Source: Phlyctochytrium arcticum
Lineage: Eukaryota; Chytridiomycota; Chytridiomycetes; Chytridiales; Chytridiaceae
NCBI GenBank assembly: GCA_025602905.1
Contig: JAHLKI010000001.1
Span: 2,666,001 to 2,730,000, forward strand
Length of the DNA stretch: 64,000 bases
Direction of reading: 5' to 3'
The notes below the pieces were generated by a model. It was given only the letters and a program-made list of their open reading frames with translations. It searched no databases and was not told the DNA's origin. Position 1 is the stretch's first letter; the number at the start of each line of letters is the position of its first letter. Of this stretch, positions 58,773 to 64,000 are shown in pieces. The position numbers were made by a program, and so were the translations under genes.

Positions 58773-61700
58773 ATGCAGGAAGTAACAATACGGCAGAGGA
58801 GTGCGTTCAAGCACTTTGTAACGGTCGATCAAGCTGGGAAGGAGCTGTGCTGGAACTTTTTCAGTCGGAAGAAGAATATATCTTTTGGACTTTTCCGACG
58901 TCAGGCCCGTGGCACTGAAAGTGGAACATATGTGGTGCAGAGTGGATCCAATAGAGAAGTGGGAAAGTCTTTTGTGGTCGTCAACAATGAGTCTCCCGAC
59001 GAAAGGCTTTCGGCTCCATCTTCACCAAGTCTATCAAGATCGGCGCAGGGTCCCAACCATCGACACTCTGTAACGGCCGCAAATGATTCAGAACAGGGTA
59101 CCGGCTTTGGTGCTTCCAAAGATGCCATGGCATCCCGATCTTTTGCAGACTCTGGTTCCGACCTTGGAACTAACCGCCGGCGGAAGAAGGAGATATTCAC
59201 TGATCCAGAGCTGCAGGAGCTTTTGCCAATCACCCATTATGATTCATCAAAATTTACCGTCAAAGGCAGTTTCTTCGTGGAGGAACCAGGAACCTAGTAA
59301 GCACAAGATCCTTTGGTAACCTTGTGCTTGGCACTCATCGCTTGATCAATCTAGTGTACTTTTATGGGACAACACGTTCTCAATGTGAGTTGGTGCGCGT
59401 GACATCACAGACTTCAACGTCCTAAACCTTTGTTCAGGAACACGTCAAAGAAGCTATTCTTCTTCGTAGCTCTAAAGGATGTTGAGCCGACGCAGGCCCC
59501 TCTGCGCAAAGAGATGGAGAATTGGCTGCTGAAGAAGGGAAACAAAAAGATGCAGGGGTTCCAAAAGAGATGGGTGTCTATCGATTCGAATGGTGTTTTA
59601 TCATACTACAAACATCCAGGGAGCTTTTGTAGGGGGTCAGTGGACTTGACCTCTGCGGCGGTACACTTGGATCACGACCGCTCTTTGATTGATGTCGATT
59701 CTGGGCAATTCTTGTATCATTTCAAAACTCAGTCGCCCCAAGAGTTCCACAGCTGGATTTCTGTCTTGCAGCGATTTACTCACCCCCAAGCCACGGATTT
59801 GGGAGGGGACAGTATCAATCTCAGTGGCGATCAACTCATTCCGGACGATGCAAGCGGCGTGTGGACTGACAGTTCCGAAACACGAACTCGGGGTGATCTT
59901 GATCATACCGATGTGCAGCGTAAAGCAGAACATATGGTCATTACGTTGACAAACGAGCTGGGAAAACTCAAACAGCTTGTCGAAAATTCACAGAAAAAGA
60001 TGGAGCAGCGCACGCAAAACAAGGGTAGAGCACGTCTTTTAGTGCTGCTTATAACCTGCATTGGACTAAATGCCTCTGAATAGATTTGAACCTGATTTTG
60101 AACTCCATATCCGATGTGATGACCAATGCGCTCGCTAAAGCCAATGGAATGCAACGGGATTTGGCTGGGTATGGTGAGAGTGTTCGATCGCAGAGGGAGA
60201 GGGCCTACGATGCTATACAAACAACGGAGGCGGCGCTGCATGCATGCTTGGCTGACAACAATCGGATACGCCGGAAGTACGGTTTGGAGCCTGTACCATT
60301 AACAGCGTTCTTGGCACGCACAAGCATTGTTTCTGGGTTGAATGATATGAAAAAGGCGGGTTCCATTACATCATCTCTGCGTGATGATGTGTTCTTTGAT
60401 GCGGTGGAAGGCGATGAGAGCGAGGATGACAGTTCAGACAGTGATTCTATGCATGAGGCTGAGGAAGGCCGAAGCAGTGATGAAGAGGAATACCTCGATG
60501 ACGATGACTCTACTGAGGGGTTCACTCCCAATGGCGGCCGTTCGCGACAATCTTCCATTGGAAGTGCACGAATGGTCCCCGCCGCTGCCGTGGCAAATTC
60601 AAACAAACCTCTTCCCCCTGTCAAAGATGCACAGAAGAGTGCACCGCCCATGACAATCACCAGACGCACCAAGCTCCCCGCTCCTACCATTTCCATGCAA
60701 AATATTAGCATTATGGGTATACTGCGGAACAATGTAGGATGATATCTTTCGATTGCCAATGTTTGTTTTTCTGATCAAAAAACAGGTCGGCAAAGATCTT
60801 TCTACGGTTGCGATGCCTATCGCGTTAAACGAACCACTGAACTTGCTGCAAAAGCTCTGTGAAGAGTTAGAGTACTGCGAACTGCTCGATAGAGCGGCAA
60901 GCATCCAGGATCCCGTGGACCGTTTGGCTGTCATTGCAGGTACGCTGACCCTTCTGTAAAAATGAAGGAAGCTCAATAGCTAATACAGAACTCGTTAGCT
61001 TTTGCCGTTTCAGGTACACTCGCAATCAGAGAAGCGGCGAATGCCTACTGAATGTGAACCATTTTAGCGTATGCATCAACCGTCAATCGAGCTGGGAGAA
61101 AACCTGTAGGTTGCCTGTGCCCTGTCATTCTTCGTGGTTGTCAAGTTTCATTCCGTCAAAATAGTTCAACCCGTTATTGGGCGAGACATATGAATGTGTG
61201 AGGGAGGATAAAGGTAACGGCTGATATTCTGAGTTTCGGTGACGTTCGGTCCATTAACGCTGTTGATCAAGGTTTCAAATTCGTCTCAGAGAAAGTAGTG
61301 TCTTTGTGCAACTCATTTCTAATGGAAATACCATCTGACAAACTTCGTGTAGGTCAGCCATCACCCGCCAATCATGGCTTGTCACGCCGAATCGCCCAAT
61401 TATGTTTTCTACCAGGATAGTCAAGTCAAAACCAAATTCTGGGGGTAAGACAATGAATAAGTACGCATGTGACAGCCCCCTTATCCTAAAAAACATCGCA
61501 GCAAATCAATGGAACTGATTCCATTAGGAACTGGTTAGCTTCTTCAAGAGCTTCATCATCTTTCATTTCACTGACATCTCGAATAGTGCATGTTGTGCTG
61601 CCTGGTGTCAACGAGCACTATACCTGGACAAAAGGTGAGAGTTTGAAATGCCAAAGAATGAAGACTGTAGTATTCATCGACTTTTCAAGTAACCACGTGT

Positions 61701-62603
61701 ATGCGGAACGTGTTTTCGGCCAACAGATATCTTGAACATTATGGTACCATGCGCATTACCGCGCACAGCACTGGTAATTGCACTATCAACCGCACAGGGG
61801 CCTGTGTGCTGAGAAAAGTTTCCCCGCAGGGCATTACTGTGAGCTGTCGTTCAAGGAATCCGGCTACTTCTCTTCAGCAAAGAATGAGATTAGTGGTGTC
61901 ATTTTTAACGCAAACCAACAGAAAGTCCTCTCCATCAGGTATGTAATTGTCGACCAGTGTTTTACGACAAGTTTCTTAGTCAACATGTACAGTGGCAACT
62001 GGGATAAGTCAGTGCAAAAGTTTCATGATTCAACTCCAAACGCCCTGGAAGTATTATGGCGTGCGCGGCCAAATCCCCCCAACCACCCAGAAATCTACGG
62101 CTTCACCAGCTTTGCACTGGAGCTTAACGGTAAGCAGCGATGGCCTGGCTGATCCTTTCTTGGAAATGCTCACACTGCTCATAGAATTGACCCCTGACCT
62201 CGAGGGACATTTGCCAAACACCGATACCCGATATCGAACTGATCAGAGGTAACCATTTGGTATCAACCTGAAAGTGAGATAATACTAACATCAAGTTCTC
62301 CTTAGGATGTATGAGGAGGTACCCGAGGCAGCTCAATTGGCATTTGTTTGTACCTAGAATTAAGCTTTTTCGTTTCTCTAGGGACGTGACGAGGAAGCCG
62401 AAGCAGAGAAGCAACGGCTCGAACAGAAGCAGCGTGAGTATCGAAAGCAGCTCGAGGCACAGGGGATTTCATGGAGCCCGTCGTGGTTTGACTTGCGACC
62501 AGAAGAGAATCAGCCAGGGCAGCAAGCGTGGCAGTTCAAAGGCGGATATTGGGAGAAGCGAGGAGATTTTGAAACTGGTCTGGACTTGTTTGGCCCGTCA
62601 TAG
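58773..62603 (+). CDS. OSH3: Oxysterol-binding protein, Osh3-like (GOLD-PH-FFAT-ORD)
   Basis: Eighteen-exon model, 956 residues: 58773-59296, 59355-59384, 59438-60024, 60084-60733, 60786-60939, 60999-61013, 61068-61105, 61165-61213, 61272-61294, 61353-61444, 61502-61533, 61587-61634, 61690-61773, 61830-61938, 61993-62129, 62185-62248, 62306-62318, 62382-62603. The start [14 protein letters not shown] aligns with Osh3's N-terminal GOLD domain. A PH domain follows ([29 protein letters not shown]), then an FFAT-like [10 protein letters not shown] at about 500, and the ORD with [33 protein letters not shown], the fingerprint EKVSHHPP and [14 protein letters not shown]. It moves sterol or PI4P at ER-plasma-membrane contacts through VAP. 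Exons 6 and 17 hold 15 and 13 nt. Confidence 0.93.
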
Positions 62604-62906
62604 AGGACTGGCTGTATTTTGATGCTTTTTGTCCGTTTCACACTTTTGAGACTCGTGTTTTTATCTTGTTTGACCTTCTGAATTTCTTGAGTTCTGAATG
62701 ACCGTAGACAACGTTATGGCATGTTGATAGCATATATATATATATATCTTTTTGAGAATGTTTTATAAGCATGTTCGATGTTGAGAACTGTACAGTACTT
62801 GCAAGTTGAACAGCGCGTTTGGTATGTGGTTGGCAACAGTGATAAATCTGATGTAAATTACATGCAATGCCTAAATGTACACACACACAGACGTGATTGG
62901 CAATCT
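62604..62906. repeat. Intergenic interval with AT microsatellite
   Basis: Holds (AT)n at about 62732-62747 and an ACACACACAC stretch near 62880. No gene. Confidence 0.7.
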
Positions 62907-63657
62907 TTACTGCTTTCCTACCCACAATCGCTTGACAAACTCTGTGATGCCGATATCATTTGTGTTGAACTGGTAGCATCCATACAATGTCAGACCAGTG
63001 GCGGCGTAAAGGGTATAGCTCAGGACGCGGAACGCGACAGGGTTTCGGCGCTTGGGAAGGTAGTCTTGGATGATGGCATCAAAACCAATGTGGGTGTGCA
63101 GGGGAATGACGACTCCAAGAGCGAGGTCGACGTAAGGGTTGGAGCCGATGACAAACGGGGCGGCGATCAGAGGGACAGAGACAAGGGAAAGCGCTCGCTC
63201 AAAGTCCCAGTGATAAGATCCGTGGAGCTTGGATTTGGGTTCGCCGGATTGTGCTAGCGAAGGAAGAAAGTTTCGGGCGTCAGGAAAATGGGTCACTCCC
63301 ACGTTACCGAAAATTACCGGAATACTTACTGGTGGTTTCTAAAATCGAACAAGAGATTAGTAAAGGGAAGATAGCTTGGGGTGAGGCCTTTTGCAAAGGA
63401 CTAGGAATCATCACTTACCGCTTGCTGGTGTAGCCGCAGTATTCTTACTGACTACTGAGCTGCTAAAGAGGTCTGGTCGTCCTACAGGAAGTATGCAAAA
63501 ACGTCAAGATTGCTCTGCCTAGACAAAATTATGGGTGGTCAGCGTCCAACCCACCTGAGCGGAAAGAGGCAACGGGCGTCAAACGCAAGGAAGTTGCCGA
63601 GGATCTTGCGACAACAGGCAAACGGGATGCATTGCATACAACGCGGGGAGCCCACAT
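62907..63657 (-). CDS. SDH4: Succinate dehydrogenase membrane anchor (CybS, SDH4)
   Basis: Three-exon model (63657-63555, 63481-63419, 63295-62907), 184 residues. The first 35 residues (MWAPRVVCNASRLPVVARSS) form a mitochondrial presequence. The mature part has KLHGSYHWDFERALS, three hydrophobic helices, IPLHTHIGFDAIIQDYLPK containing the heme His and the quinone-site Asp-Tyr, and a C-terminal WVGK tail. CybS anchors complex II in the inner membrane with Sdh3. A 9-nt exon (63338-63330, AAACCACCA) with a perfect GTAAGT donor could be included in frame, adding Glu-Thr-Thr and turning Val into Met; intron 2 would then be followed by a very short 34-nt intron. Confidence 0.9.
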
Positions 63658-64000
63658 CTGGTCAAGAAATTGAGGTGAATGGAGAGTGTTTTGGGATTTC
63701 TGAAAGAAGTCTACACCCTGGCCATGGCACTGTTCTGCCCTCTGCCATGCAAGATGTTATAGCATACCTTTTAGTTCCTGATTAGGGGGTTGAAATTGCT
63801 GACTGGACAAGGTCAAATTGTGGTTGCAGCTCGCCTGAATCTGCCCGGCGATTTCCGTGCTTCACATGTGGCTTGGATCTGGAACTTTTAACCCTAACTC
63901 ATTCTTTGCTTCCCACGTCGGAAGCACTCAAGCTTACACACGATTCATTTGTATGGCCGGTTACTCTTCACGGTAGAAAAGCTCGACATGTGGGTCCGAA
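63658..64000. other. Upstream of SDH4, no further gene
   Basis: No coding sequence recognised in the final 340 bp. A lone CCCTAA (63892-63897) is not a telomere array. Confidence 0.45.

Noticed and set aside
63892..63897. CCCTAA telomere-like word near the end
   Set aside because: A single copy, not an array.
1..64000. CRISPR array, bacterial operons or tRNA genes
   Set aside because: No direct-repeat/spacer array, no Shine-Dalgarno operon layout and no clear tRNA A/B box pair were found; the gene structure is eukaryotic.

Overview
This is nuclear DNA of a fungus, most likely an early-diverging zoosporic (chytrid-type) lineage; that placement is inferred from gene content. Fungal-type genes are present: the histone acetyltransferase Rtt109, the NuA4 scaffold Eaf1/Vid21, a GOLD-PH oxysterol-binding protein like Osh3, and a yeast-style Tfc7. 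Alongside them are genes usually met in animals and often absent from yeasts: an RNF220-type RING ligase, a FET (FUS/TAF15-like) RNA-binding protein with two zinc fingers and a PY nuclear localisation signal, NAPE-PLD, PRCC and SRRM1. Introns are numerous and short (mostly 40-75 nt). Nearly all gene models here were assembled by joining exons by eye at GT-AG sites that keep frame and match protein families.

Layout. 1-6.3 kb is gene-poor and repeat-rich: a decayed Helitron (0.95-1.75 kb), a duplicated PAM2-like peptide, degenerate ~110-bp tandem repeats, twin GC-rich hairpins, two identical TATAAAAGCCG boxes and a 31-C tract. 6.3-41.2 kb is dense with SRRM1, an unrecognised gene, PIN1, leucyl aminopeptidase, the FET protein, NAPE-PLD, DPB4, TFC7, AP-3 sigma, NMT, PCC1, ARPC5, PRCC, DHFR, an alpha-arrestin, RNF220, an unusual ribonucleotide reductase small subunit, eIF2B-beta and EAF1. 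41.2-44.2 kb is non-coding and carries a duplicated 468-bp repeat. 44.2-63.7 kb holds 14-3-3, CMS1, TDP1, RTT109, ELF1, ESF1, ALADIN, a small RGG/VIM protein, an OSH3-like lipid transfer protein and SDH4.

There is no operon logic, but many genes are divergent pairs sharing 100-300 bp promoters (PIN1/LAP, NMT/PCC1, PRCC/DHFR, RTT109/ELF1, ESF1/ALADIN), and ALADIN and the small VIM gene meet stop to stop with no base between them. Functionally the dense part is housekeeping: RNA processing and ribosome assembly (SRRM1, FET, CMS1, ESF1), DNA replication and repair (DPB4, RNR, DHFR, TDP1, RTT109), chromatin and transcription (EAF1, ELF1, TFC7), trafficking and lipid contact sites (AP-3, ARPC5, OSH3), and mitochondrion (SDH4).

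The observations most worth following are a ribonucleotide reductase R2 protein that has lost five of six metal ligands and the radical tyrosine but keeps its R1-binding tail; a previously overlooked-looking 130-residue RGG-rich protein ending in an exact p97/Cdc48-interaction motif; several microexons of 7-20 nt; and a GC-AG intron in 14-3-3.
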